Below are positions 1 to 7,764 of a stretch of 64,000 bases of DNA, in pieces. Origin of the DNA: an uncultured Clostridia bacterium (GTDB lineage: Bacteria > Bacillota > Clostridia > Christensenellales > CAG-917); assembly GCA_947581925.1 (NCBI GenBank), contig CANPWB010000003.1, positions 31,978 through 95,977 on the forward strand. Direction: 5' to 3'. The translations under genes and the position numbers were made by a program. Position 1 is the stretch's first letter; the number at the start of each line of letters is the position of its first letter. The notes under the pieces were generated by a model. It saw only the letters and a program-made list of their open reading frames with translations, was not told the origin of the DNA and made no database searches.

Positions 1-63
1 GCAAACGTAAGCACTTTTGCGGTCGGTTTCAATGGTAAGGCGAGCGTGTGACGGCGATTTTGT

Positions 64-92
64 TTGACACCGCGCGTCGATAATGGTATCAT
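64..92 (+). promoter_or_regulatory. sigma-A promoter of the ArsB-type permease
   Basis: TTGACA at 64-69 and TATCAT at 87-92 are separated by exactly 17 bp. Transcription would start near 99, giving a leader of about 95 nt before the permease gene. Confidence 0.7.
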
Positions 93-96
93 ATTT

Positions 97-150
97 ATTG
101 CCTCGGCATTATAATGAAGTCGAGGCAATATCCCGCGCTTACGTGCGGGA
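97..150 (+). promoter_or_regulatory. two tandem hairpins in the permease leader
   Basis: A 9-bp inverted repeat (97-105 with 121-129, 15-nt loop) is followed at once by a 6-bp GC-rich hairpin (131-136 with 145-150). Both lie between the predicted transcription start and the permease ATG. An SD-like AAAGGAG at 158-164 is too far from the ATG at 193 in linear spacing. The layout suggests a structured 5' leader, but I do not recognise a known riboswitch class. Confidence 0.4.
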
Positions 151-192
151 GAAAAGCAAAGGAGCGCGCTTTTAAGCACGGCAAAAAATACT

Positions 193-1509
193 ATGTGGCT
201 GTCCCTATCCATTTGTATCGTAACATGTCTTGTCATGATTTTGAGCGTGCTGTTTTTCCCCAAGATAAAATTCGGCAAAAAGTTTTCCATAAACACCTAT
301 TGGGTCGTCACGTTGGCGGGAGCGCTGCTGCTTTTTGCCGTGGGCGAGGCAAACTTCAAGACGGTAGGCGAGGCGCTCATCGCGGACACGGCGATAAATC
401 CTCTCAAGATACTCGCGCTCTTTTTGTCCATGACGATACTGTCCATATTTCTTGACGAGCTGGGCTTTTTCAGATACCTTGCGAGCGCGGTGCTCAAAAA
501 GGCGAGGACGGGGCAAAAAAAGCTTTTCTTGTTTTTGTATCTCATCGTTTCCGTGCTGACGGTTTTCACCTCAAACGACATCATCATTCTCTCTTTTACG
601 CCGTTCATCTGCTATTTTGCGAAGAATGCGAAGATAAATCCAACGCCTTATCTTGCGGCGGAATTCGTCGCGGCAAACACCTGGAGCATGGCGCTCATCA
701 TAGGCAATCCCACAAACATCTATCTTGCTACGGCATTCGACGTTGACTTTTTCTCATATCTGAAGATAAGCATAGTGCCTACGCTTTTTGCGGGACTCGT
801 CGCATTCGGCGCGCTGTATCTCATGTTCAGAAAGCATCTTTCCGCGCCGATAGAGGGAGAGCCCGAGGATATAAAGATAGAGGACAAACTTTTGCTGTGG
901 GTGGGCATCGCGCATCTCGCGGTATGCACGGTGTTGCTTGCGATAAGCTCGTACATCGGCATAGAGATGTGGCTTGTGTCCATATGTTCGGTGGGGAGCC
1001 TTTTCCTGTTTGTGCTGGTCATTTCGCTTGTCAGAAAGCAAAAGCCCAAGGAGCTTTTGGGGTGCGTCAAACGCGCGCCCTATCAACTTATACCATTTGT
1101 GCTGTCAATGTTCATCATGATAGTGGTTCTGTCCGAAAAGGGCATAAGCGCTTCCATTGCAAATTTCTTTGGGAAGGACCTTGCCATTTTGAAATACGGC
1201 ACGACGTCGTTTTTGATGGCAAACGTCATCAACAACATTCCTATGAGCGTGTTTTACTCGTCGATAATAGGCGCGATGGGCGGCGGGACGGCGGCTTTGC
1301 AGGCTGTCTTTGCCACGATAATCGGCTCCAACATAGGCGCGTTTTTGACGCCTATCGGCGCGCTCGCGGGCATTATGTGGAGCTCCATACTCAATGAGCA
1401 CGGCTTGAAATTCGGATATTTGGACTTTTTGAAGATAGGCGTCTTTGTCGCCATTCCCACGCTGTTTGCGGCGCTCGGCGGACTGTTTGCGGTGAGCGGA
1501 CTTATGTGA
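193..1509 (+). CDS. ArsB/NhaD superfamily (SLC13-like) ion permease
   Basis: A 438-residue integral membrane protein with about 11 hydrophobic spans. It shows the two-repeat pattern of the ArsB/NhaD/SLC13 superfamily: FTSNDI at 125-130 and GNPTNI at 171-176 in the first half, with matching VINNIP and GSNIGAFLTP segments in the second. Family members export arsenite, exchange Na+/H+ or take up dicarboxylates; the substrate cannot be told from sequence. No arsR, arsA or arsC lies nearby, so an arsenic role is not supported. The ATG at 193 has no well-spaced SD. The gene has its own promoter at 64-92 and ends 60 bp before the TIR-LRR gene on the same strand. Confidence 0.8.
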   Translation: MWLSLSICIVTCLVMILSVLFFPKIKFGKKFSINTYWVVTLAGALLLFAVGEANFKTVGEALIADTAINPLKILALFLSMTILSIFLDELGFFRYLASAVLKKARTGQKKLFLFLYLIVSVLTVFTSNDIIILSFTPFICYFAKNAKINPTPYLAAEFVAANTWSMALIIGNPTNIYLATAFDVDFFSYLKISIVPTLFAGLVAFGALYLMFRKHLSAPIEGEPEDIKIEDKLLLWVGIAHLAVCTVLLAISSYIGIEMWLVSICSVGSLFLFVLVISLVRKQKPKELLGCVKRAPYQLIPFVLSMFIMIVVLSEKGISASIANFFGKDLAILKYGTTSFLMANVINNIPMSVFYSSIIGAMGGGTAALQAVFATIIGSNIGAFLTPIGALAGIMWSSILNEHGLKFGYLDFLKIGVFVAIPTLFAALGGLFAVSGLM

Positions 1510-1569
1510 CGCTTTGACGCATATCATTTGAAATAAGGGCTTATGCCCGAGATATATGGGAGAAAAACT

Positions 1570-3171
1570 ATGGAAGAGAAAAAGAACAAAGTTTATGATG
1601 TAAACTATGAGAGGATGGATCTCACGGCATACGAGGGCGAAGAGCCATATATTTTCGTGAGCTATTCGCACGCGGACACGGAGCAGGTCTACAAGATCCT
1701 CAAAATTCTCGACAGAGAAAAATACCGCTTTTGGTATGACGACTCTATGGAGATAGGCGAGGACTTCAGAGCGGAGCTCAGGTTGAGGATAGAGCAATGC
1801 AGCGCATTTTTGCTTTTCATATCCGACTCCGCGCTTGAGTCAAAATATTGCGGGATGGAGATCATCACGGCATTCAAAAACGACAAAAAGATATATCCCA
1901 TATATTTGAAAGACAACGTGAAGATCCCCGCGCCGCTCAAGATGATCCTCGAAAACCTGCAACACGTCAAGGGCGTAGATTCGGGCAATTACGAGAGACA
2001 GATAAACAAGCTCATCTCGGGTCTGCCCATCGAAACCATGCGCAGCCTCGAAGTTGAGGACGGCGTCCTTGTAAAATGCAAGGACGGCAGCGTCACTTTG
2101 AGCGTCCCCTCGGGCGTAAAAGTCATAGGACAGGGCGCTTTCAAAAATTGCGAACGCCTTGAAAAACTCATCATCGGCGACGAAGTCGAGCAATTGCGCG
2201 GAGAGGCTTGCCGCGGATGCAAATCCATGAAGGAGCTCACCCTTCCCGCAAATGTGCGCAAAGTCGGAGAGAGCGCATTCCGCGATTGCATTTCGCTCAC
2301 GTCTCTCGTCGCGGAAAACGACGATCTCGAGCTTGGCGAGCGCGCTTTTGAAAACTGCGCGTCCCTCAAAGATGTCCGGCTGAAGGACGGCATGACGGAG
2401 ATCTACGGCGGCGTTTTCAACTCCTGCAAAGCGCTTGAGGACATAAAACTCCCCAAAAAGTTGACGATACTCGGCGAAAGCTCATTTGCAAATTGTGTAA
2501 CCCTCAAAAAAATAGATATCCCCGAAAACGTCACAAAACTTGACGATATGGTGTTCAACGGCTGTATCGAACTCTCCGAGGTAAAGTTGAAGAACAACAT
2601 CACCAAAATAGGCAAAAACGTGTTCAAGGATTGCAAGTCGCTCAGCACATTCTTTATCCCCGCCTCCGTGTCAAGCATAGGTTCGGGACCGTTCAGAGGC
2701 TGCTGCAACCTTCAAAGCATCGTCGTGGACCTAAAAAACAAGTGGTTCAAATCTCTCGACGGCATACTTTTCAACAAAAACAAGTCGACCATCATTTGCT
2801 ATCCGGCACAGCGCGAGGGCGACGTCTACCAGATCCCCGACTCGGTCACCGTGATAAGCGACTGGGCGTTTTGCGAGTGCATATCCCTAAAAAAGATCGA
2901 GATCCCCGATTCCGTCAGCGAAATAGGAGAGGGGGCGTTCTACAGTTGCTCTTCGCTTGAGGAGATTGTCTTGCCGGACTCCGTCGTCAAAATAGATGAT
3001 ACCGCGTTTAGAGGTTGCTCCTCGCTCAAGCGGATCGTCATTCCCGACTCCGTGCACGAGTTCGGCTGGGGATTGTTCAACGGTTGCGACGATGTCGAGG
3101 TCATATGCGGCATTCACTCCGACGCCGCCAAGTACTGCGACATCAAGGGCATCAGACACACTAAAGGGTAA
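1570..3171 (+). CDS. Soluble TIR domain protein with BspA-type LRR_5 repeats
   Basis: I choose the ATG at 1570 (533 residues) because GGGAG precedes it at ideal spacing; an in-frame ATG at 1543 lacks one. Residues about 25-140 form a TIR domain: FVSYSHAD at 29-36, WYDD at 55-58, and KYCGMEI around 92-98, whose Glu97 sits where TIR NADases carry the catalytic glutamate. From about 165 to 520 there are roughly 15 LRR_5 repeats of about 23 residues with the pattern I-x-x-x-A-F-x-x-C-x-x-L. There is no signal peptide or membrane span, so it should be cytosolic, unlike typical surface BspA proteins. NADase activity, defence or signalling are possible roles; none is shown. It may be co-transcribed with the upstream permease. 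Confidence 0.85.
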   Translation: MEEKKNKVYDVNYERMDLTAYEGEEPYIFVSYSHADTEQVYKILKILDREKYRFWYDDSMEIGEDFRAELRLRIEQCSAFLLFISDSALESKYCGMEIITAFKNDKKIYPIYLKDNVKIPAPLKMILENLQHVKGVDSGNYERQINKLISGLPIETMRSLEVEDGVLVKCKDGSVTLSVPSGVKVIGQGAFKNCERLEKLIIGDEVEQLRGEACRGCKSMKELTLPANVRKVGESAFRDCISLTSLVAENDDLELGERAFENCASLKDVRLKDGMTEIYGGVFNSCKALEDIKLPKKLTILGESSFANCVTLKKIDIPENVTKLDDMVFNGCIELSEVKLKNNITKIGKNVFKDCKSLSTFFIPASVSSIGSGPFRGCCNLQSIVVDLKNKWFKSLDGILFNKNKSTIICYPAQREGDVYQIPDSVTVISDWAFCECISLKKIEIPDSVSEIGEGAFYSCSSLEEIVLPDSVVKIDDTAFRGCSSLKRIVIPDSVHEFGWGLFNGCDDVEVICGIHSDAAKYCDIKGIRHTKG

Positions 3172-3353
3172 TGCCTGCCGCGGGCTCTTGTGCACACGCC
3201 CCGTGCGCACCGCTCCCGACCCGCTACAAGAAGTTTGCAAAGTATATCCCCGAGGGCGCAAAGGAGATACTCTCCGTATGCGAGGGCCCCTTCGGCGCAA
3301 AGACAAAACCGTGCGAGGGCAAGGCGTACTACACCACCCGCGAAGTAAGGTAA
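3171..3353 (+). CDS. Small ORF of unknown reality after the TIR-LRR gene
   Basis: A 60-codon frame whose ATG overlaps the TIR-LRR stop codon (TAATG), an arrangement that allows translational coupling. The C-terminal half is hydrophilic and Lys-rich with two cysteines; no family is recognised. It could equally be a remnant of a longer coding sequence. Confidence 0.2.
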   Translation: MPAAGSCAHAPCAPLPTRYKKFAKYIPEGAKEILSVCEGPFGAKTKPCEGKAYYTTREVR

Positions 3354-3412
3354 AACGGCATATAGATCGGCGAACCGCCCACAAACGGCGGGCGACTTTA
3401 CGGCTTTAAGAA

Positions 3413-3443
3413 AAAACGGCTTGACATTCAGTCAAGCCGTTTT
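3413..3443 (+). terminator. bidirectional rho-independent terminator
   Basis: A perfect 13-bp stem (3413-3425 with 3431-3443) has a 5-nt loop, flanked by an A-run and a T-run. It closes the permease/TIR-LRR unit. Confidence 0.85.
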
Positions 3444-4090
3444 AATGCCGCTTAAAGGCTCACGCTTGTATAAAGGACTCTCCGACAAATTTTATTATCC
3501 GATTTGGGCAAATTTTTTCAATAACTTATGATAAAGCGCCATCGGGGTCCCCATAAAATCGCGTGGCGATTTTATGGGGTAAAGAATTCCCACAGAATTA
3601 AGAGCGGATCATCCACACATTAAAAAATGCTTGGAGGATGCTATTCCTGTTCCCGAAGCATTGATTTAATGAATATAGTACGTAAGAAAATTGTAATGTT
3701 TTGTAAGAAAATATTAATGTTTATGTCAAGCATATGAAAGAATTATGTGCAAAAATGGTATTGTAAAAACTTCCGCGTGACTTTTATGACAGAGTTGACA
3801 AGGCGTGAGCTTTTGCATGATGAAAAGAGCAAGTGGCGCGGACATGTCGAAAAACGACTGCATAAGGGACATGTCCGCAAAAATTTGTAGAAAAATGCAT
3901 AAATAGCAGCAACAAAATATTGACAAAAAAACCTAAAAAGGATAAACTGTTATAAACAAAAAAATATACGGGGGGGGGGATTATATTTTTGAGCAAAAAT
4001 TCGCTGTTGCGCATTAGCGCAGTATAGGTTTTTAAAAAAGCGGAAAAACTCGAAAAAGACGCTCCGAAACGGCGCGGCAAAGGAGGAAAA
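3444..4090. other. 647-bp AT-rich non-coding gap
   Basis: It contains one family A repeat (3541-3581) and a run of ten G residues (3970-3979) about 110 bp before the small membrane protein gene. Frames here are short or run antisense to gene starts and look non-coding. Confidence 0.6.
3541..3581. repeat. family A palindromic repeat, single copy
   Basis: An inverted repeat of the form GGGGTCCCCATAAAA... with the arms closing on TTTTATGGGG. It matches about 20 other copies in this window. Confidence 0.75.
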
Positions 4091-4261
4091 ATGTATATAG
4101 TCGAGGTTATATTTGCAATGATAAACATTATTGTCGTGGGTGTGGGCGCGGCGACAGCGTTGTCGGCGGGCTTGCTTGCGCTGTTTGATTTTATACTCAG
4201 ACGTCGGAGCCTCTTGTCACGGTGCGGGCGAGATACCCGCGTCGGGCACAAAAACGCGTAA
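4091..4261 (+). CDS. 56-residue single-span membrane protein
   Basis: A short frame with a strong SD (AAAGGAGG, 5 nt before the ATG). The product starts MYIVEVIFAMINIIVVG, continues as one long hydrophobic helix (about residues 3-36), then has a short basic, Arg-rich tail (RRRSLLSR), consistent with an N-out/C-in single-pass microprotein. It lies 105 bp before the CrtO-like gene on the same strand. No family is recognised; it could be a small partner of the neighbouring membrane enzymes. Confidence 0.6.
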   Translation: MYIVEVIFAMINIIVVGVGAATALSAGLLALFDFILRRRSLLSRCGRDTRVGHKNA

Positions 4262-4366
4262 GAAATTTGTAAGACTTTTGTCAAGATTATGCAAGAAAGA
4301 TATGCAATTATATCATTGAAAAAATCTTTCGGGTTATCGGTCTGAAAAATTCGGGAGGAAACAAAT

Positions 4367-5017
4367 ATGCTGTACGGAATAGTGATATTTTTGACGCTCG
4401 CGATATGCGAAGGCGCCTCCATCGGGGTATATTATTGGGACAAAGCCGTGTCCTTGGCATACGCGATATGCGCGCCGCTTCTCTTGGCGGTATTTTGCGG
4501 TTTATTGCTTGGCGTATTGGACATTCTGATAAGGCTTATGCCTCAAAACTTATGGCGTTATGACAAAAAGCCGTTTCTCGTATGCAAAAAAGAAGTTAAG
4601 TTTTATGAAAAACTCGGCATAAAAAAGTGGAAAGACAAAGCCGTCCCGGAGCTTGGCGCGTCGGCGGGGTTTTCAAAGAGATATCTCAAGGGGACGGCGA
4701 TCGAGTATCTCGAGAGGTTTTTGATCGAGACTTGCCAAGGCGAGACGTTGCACGCGAGCGGCGCGGTGCTGGCGTTTTTGTTTTTGGCGATATATCCCAC
4801 GCGGGATTGGTATTTTGTCTTGCCCATATTGGCAGTGAATTTTTTAATAAATTTGTTGCCCTGCATGATACAGAGATACAACAGATATCGCCTTAGCGTC
4901 GTATACAAATTCAAAGCACGGCACGCAAAGCTCAATATCGAGGCGACAAAGGGGGAGGACGTTTGCGCAAGCGACGAGTCCGCACAAGGACAACAAGAAT
5001 ACAAACAGGAGGGATGA
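4367..5017 (+). CDS. CrtO-like membrane acyltransferase family protein
   Basis: A 216-residue protein with about four hydrophobic spans and an SD (GGGAGG). It has the signature of the staphylococcal glycosyl-4,4'-diaponeurosporenoate acyltransferase family (CrtO): KKWKD at 86-90, IETCQGETLH at 120-129 and IQRYNRYRL at 168-176, which align by eye with RKWKH, IETKRAELIH and VQRYNRPRL as I recall S. aureus CrtO. That enzyme acylates a sugar on a carotenoid glycoside. No carotenoid genes are visible here, but a GT4 glycosyltransferase starts 3 bp downstream, so the pair may glycosylate and then acylate a lipid. The C-terminal 30 residues are acidic and probably cytosolic. Confidence 0.65.
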   Translation: MLYGIVIFLTLAICEGASIGVYYWDKAVSLAYAICAPLLLAVFCGLLLGVLDILIRLMPQNLWRYDKKPFLVCKKEVKFYEKLGIKKWKDKAVPELGASAGFSKRYLKGTAIEYLERFLIETCQGETLHASGAVLAFLFLAIYPTRDWYFVLPILAVNFLINLLPCMIQRYNRYRLSVVYKFKARHAKLNIEATKGEDVCASDESAQGQQEYKQEG

Positions 5018-5020
5018 CTT

Positions 5021-6172
5021 ATGCGGATAGCGATAATCAACGATCTTCTCGGTAGCGGCAGCAACGGGACTTTTGTCGTGACCTACAATTTGCTTGACCA
5101 CCTCAAAGCGCAGGGGCACGAGGTGCGCGTCATATGTCCAGACCAAAGTAAGAAGGGCGATCCCGATTATTTTGTGGTGCCCGAGCGCAATTTAGGCGTG
5201 CCGCTCAACAGGTATGTGAAGAAGGTTGGCGTTTCCATAAGCAAATGCACGCGAAAGCTCATGGAAAAAGCGCTCGAAGGCGCGCAGTACATACACTGCA
5301 TTACGCCGTTTCGGCTGGCAAGGTACGCGGCGGACATCGCAAGAGAGAAAAATATCCCGATATCGGCAGGTTTCCACATCATGGCGGAGAACATAACCGC
5401 ATATTTGCATTTGGACAAATTGACCGCCCTCAACACGCACATATACAAGCAGATGTATAAGACCCTATATCGCAAGGTGGACTGTATACACTATCCGACG
5501 GGCTTTATAAAAGCTCATTTCGAGTACAGGGTGAAAAAAAGCATGCCCGCGTATGTCATCTCAAACGGCGCGGACAGAAGATTCAAAAAGGAAGAGGTGG
5601 CGCGTCCCTCGAAGTTTGACGGCAAGTATATAATCACTTCTACGGGCAGATATTCGCGGGAAAAGTCGCAGGAAACGTTGCTCAAAGCGGTCGCGGACTC
5701 GAGATATAAGGACGATATACAGGTGGTGCTCGCGGGGCACGGCGCAAGGGAAAGGTATTATAAGCGACTTGGCAAAAACCTGCCCAATCCGCCCATAATG
5801 AGAGTGTTTTCACGCGATGAAATGGTGAAAATTTTGAATTGCACGGACCTCTACGTCCATCCCGCATATATCGAGCTCGAGGGGATAGCATGTCTCGAAG
5901 CCATGAAGTGCGGTGTGCCGACTCTGGTTTCGGATTCGCCGTACAGCGCGACCTACGATTTCGCCGCGGACGACGAGTGCATATTCGAGGATCGCGATAC
6001 GCGGCTACTTGCAAAGAAGATAGACTCTTTGCTCGCCGACGCCGCAGAAAGGGAGCGCATAGGCAAGAAATCGCTTGCAAGCGAAGTCAAATATGTGGAC
6101 GAATGTATGGCGCAGATGGACGCTATGATCGCGGCTGTCTTGAGGAAAAAGAGGGAACAAGCCGACGCCTAA
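5021..6172 (+). CDS. GT4 family glycosyltransferase
   Basis: A 383-residue GT-B fold protein. The N-terminal domain has a glycine-rich loop (GSGSNGT, 11-17). The C-terminal nucleotide-sugar domain contains the GT4 EX7E motif with Glu285 and Glu293 (ELEGIACLE), plus TGRYSREK near 208-215. The shape resembles diacylglycerol glucosyltransferases and other lipid-linked GT4 enzymes, but the acceptor is unknown. It starts 3 bp after the CrtO-like gene with a strong SD (AGGAGGG), so the two are translationally linked and probably act on the same glycolipid. Confidence 0.8.
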   Translation: MRIAIINDLLGSGSNGTFVVTYNLLDHLKAQGHEVRVICPDQSKKGDPDYFVVPERNLGVPLNRYVKKVGVSISKCTRKLMEKALEGAQYIHCITPFRLARYAADIAREKNIPISAGFHIMAENITAYLHLDKLTALNTHIYKQMYKTLYRKVDCIHYPTGFIKAHFEYRVKKSMPAYVISNGADRRFKKEEVARPSKFDGKYIITSTGRYSREKSQETLLKAVADSRYKDDIQVVLAGHGARERYYKRLGKNLPNPPIMRVFSRDEMVKILNCTDLYVHPAYIELEGIACLEAMKCGVPTLVSDSPYSATYDFAADDECIFEDRDTRLLAKKIDSLLADAAERERIGKKSLASEVKYVDECMAQMDAMIAAVLRKKREQADA

Positions 6173-6261
6173 CAAGCTTGCGCACGGTATTTTTTTGCCT
6201 ACCGCGGCGGGTTGAGAAAAGCGGGTCATTGTATTAAATGATGCGTTTGCTTTCAAAAAGC

Positions 6262-6290
6262 TTGAATCCGTCTCAAAAATCATATATAGT
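6262..6290 (+). promoter_or_regulatory. promoter of the six-span membrane protein gene
   Basis: TTGAAT (6262-6267), 17 bp, TATAGT (6285-6290). The start near 6297 gives a leader of about 205 nt before the ATG at 6502. The leader has small frames without an SD and no recognised riboswitch. Confidence 0.55.
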
Positions 6291-6501
6291 AAGAATACTT
6301 GCCACAAAAGCGACAAGGACGATATGGACGGCAATGCGTCAAAGTCCCTGCGCGGTCGCGGCAAAGGCGTGAAAACGGCGGAATACGGCAGGCGCTCTTC
6401 TGCGGCAGTCGCTTTAAGAGGCGAATCACACAAAAGGCGTCGTTTGATACAGAAATTCTACGATCGAACGCGCCGCAAAATAAACAGAATGGAGCCGAAT
6501 T

Positions 6502-7257
6502 ATGAAAATGTTTGAACCCGACAAAAAATTGCCGTCGTATCTCGAAAAGCACGGCAAGATACATGAGATCGTCATGATGTTGCTGTCGTTTATAATTGTG
6601 CCGATCGTATCCATAATCATCATTACGCTGACAAGCCAAAGCGTGGGTCTCAGAGTAGTGCAGACTACGGTGTCGATGCTCGCCTGGTTCAACGGCAAAC
6701 TCGCCGAAATTTACATATGGGGTATAATAAACATAGCCTTGTACGCCTATTTGCTCGTGCTGAATCTGGACTTCGAGAAATACGCAAAGCCCGTGAAAAT
6801 AGCGTTTTACGTGGCGTTCGGACTGAGCGTCGTCATACTGCTTACGGGGCTGTCCATTCGCTTTACAGAGGAGCAAAGCCTGTCGCATACACTGCATAAC
6901 GACTTTGCCATAATCGGTTTCGTCCTCGCCGTTGTGGTATTCATAGCGTTTGTCATCACGCAATTTTGGCGCAATCGTACGCAAGCGATCATTATGTCGG
7001 CGTTTTTGTGTTTCTTTGTGATAACGGGAGTGTTTTCCATTCCGCAGGTCAACTCGCCCGACGCCGACGCCATCATCACCGCCGCGACTCAAATGTACGT
7101 TTTTGCAATGATCCACGTGCTTTTGGCGCTCAATTATTGCCTTGCGAAAATACTCCCCGCCACCCCAGCCACAACCAAGACGGAAATATCTAAAGACGCC
7201 AACGCCTCTCAAAACGAAAACGCCGTCCTCGACGAAGAAGAAAACGCGAGGCTTTGA
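6502..7257 (+). CDS. Six-span integral membrane protein, function unknown
   Basis: A 251-residue protein with GGAG 8 nt before the ATG. Hydrophobic spans lie at about 25-45, 70-90, 101-120, 136-157, 163-182 and 198-217, followed by an acidic, Asn/Glu-rich cytosolic tail of about 35 residues. The general look recalls DUF998 or Frag1-like proteins, but I cannot assign it. It stands alone between the GT4 gene and a repeat-filled gap. Confidence 0.6.
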   Translation: MKMFEPDKKLPSYLEKHGKIHEIVMMLLSFIIVPIVSIIIITLTSQSVGLRVVQTTVSMLAWFNGKLAEIYIWGIINIALYAYLLVLNLDFEKYAKPVKIAFYVAFGLSVVILLTGLSIRFTEEQSLSHTLHNDFAIIGFVLAVVVFIAFVITQFWRNRTQAIIMSAFLCFFVITGVFSIPQVNSPDADAIITAATQMYVFAMIHVLLALNYCLAKILPATPATTKTEISKDANASQNENAVLDEEENARL

Positions 7258-7764
7258 TGAAAATAAAGTCGGATAAGGCGAAGTATGGGCATAAGGACGC
7301 TCGGACAGAGGTTGCGTTAAATGCTCAGGCAAGGGGAGGTTTCCTTTTACCCCACAAAAACATTTCATATTTTTGCTGGGACCCAGATATAAAACCCCAT
7401 AGAAATGAGCGAAGCGAATTTTATGGGGATCCCGATGTCGCTAGGACAGGGGGTTGCATTAATTGCTCGGACTAGGGGGCTCCTCGACGTTGTTCGGAGT
7501 GACACATTATATTACATGTCATTTCGAGCGTAGCGTAGCGAAGTCGAGAAATCCCCTGGTTTAAGTAAAAAGCGCTCTGACAATACTAACATCATTATCA
7601 AGCTCTCCCGCAGGAGTTTGTACCATACACACAATCAAAAAACGCGCGAACTAGTGACAAAAGTCACGACGTTCGCGCGTTTTTAGCTTGGGGTGCAGGG
7701 GACGAAGTCCCTTGCCGGGGCATGGGGCAGCGCCCCACATTGGGCGCGCAGTCCTACGCAGTAC
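7258..7764. repeat. repeat cluster: A, A, B and C1
   Basis: This non-coding gap holds two adjacent family A palindromes (7349-7388 and 7392-7440), a family B module (7518-7557) and family C copy 1 (7595-7752). C1 contains a hairpin at 7637-7684 with A and T runs on both flanks, and its GC-rich box (GGGGCAGCGCCCC) ends within about 15 nt of the phosphoesterase stop codon. It probably terminates both converging genes. Confidence 0.8.

Noticed and set aside
193..1509. Dedicated arsenite pump
   Set aside because: The permease family is broad and no other arsenic resistance gene is close by.
3784..4422. 212-codon minus-strand frame across the microprotein gene
   Set aside because: It crosses the SD and start of two plus-strand genes and a poly-G tract, and no family is recognisable.
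6324..6515. 63-codon leader peptide gene before the six-span protein
   Set aside because: No SD, strongly basic composition and overlap with the true start; it looks like chance coding in the leader.
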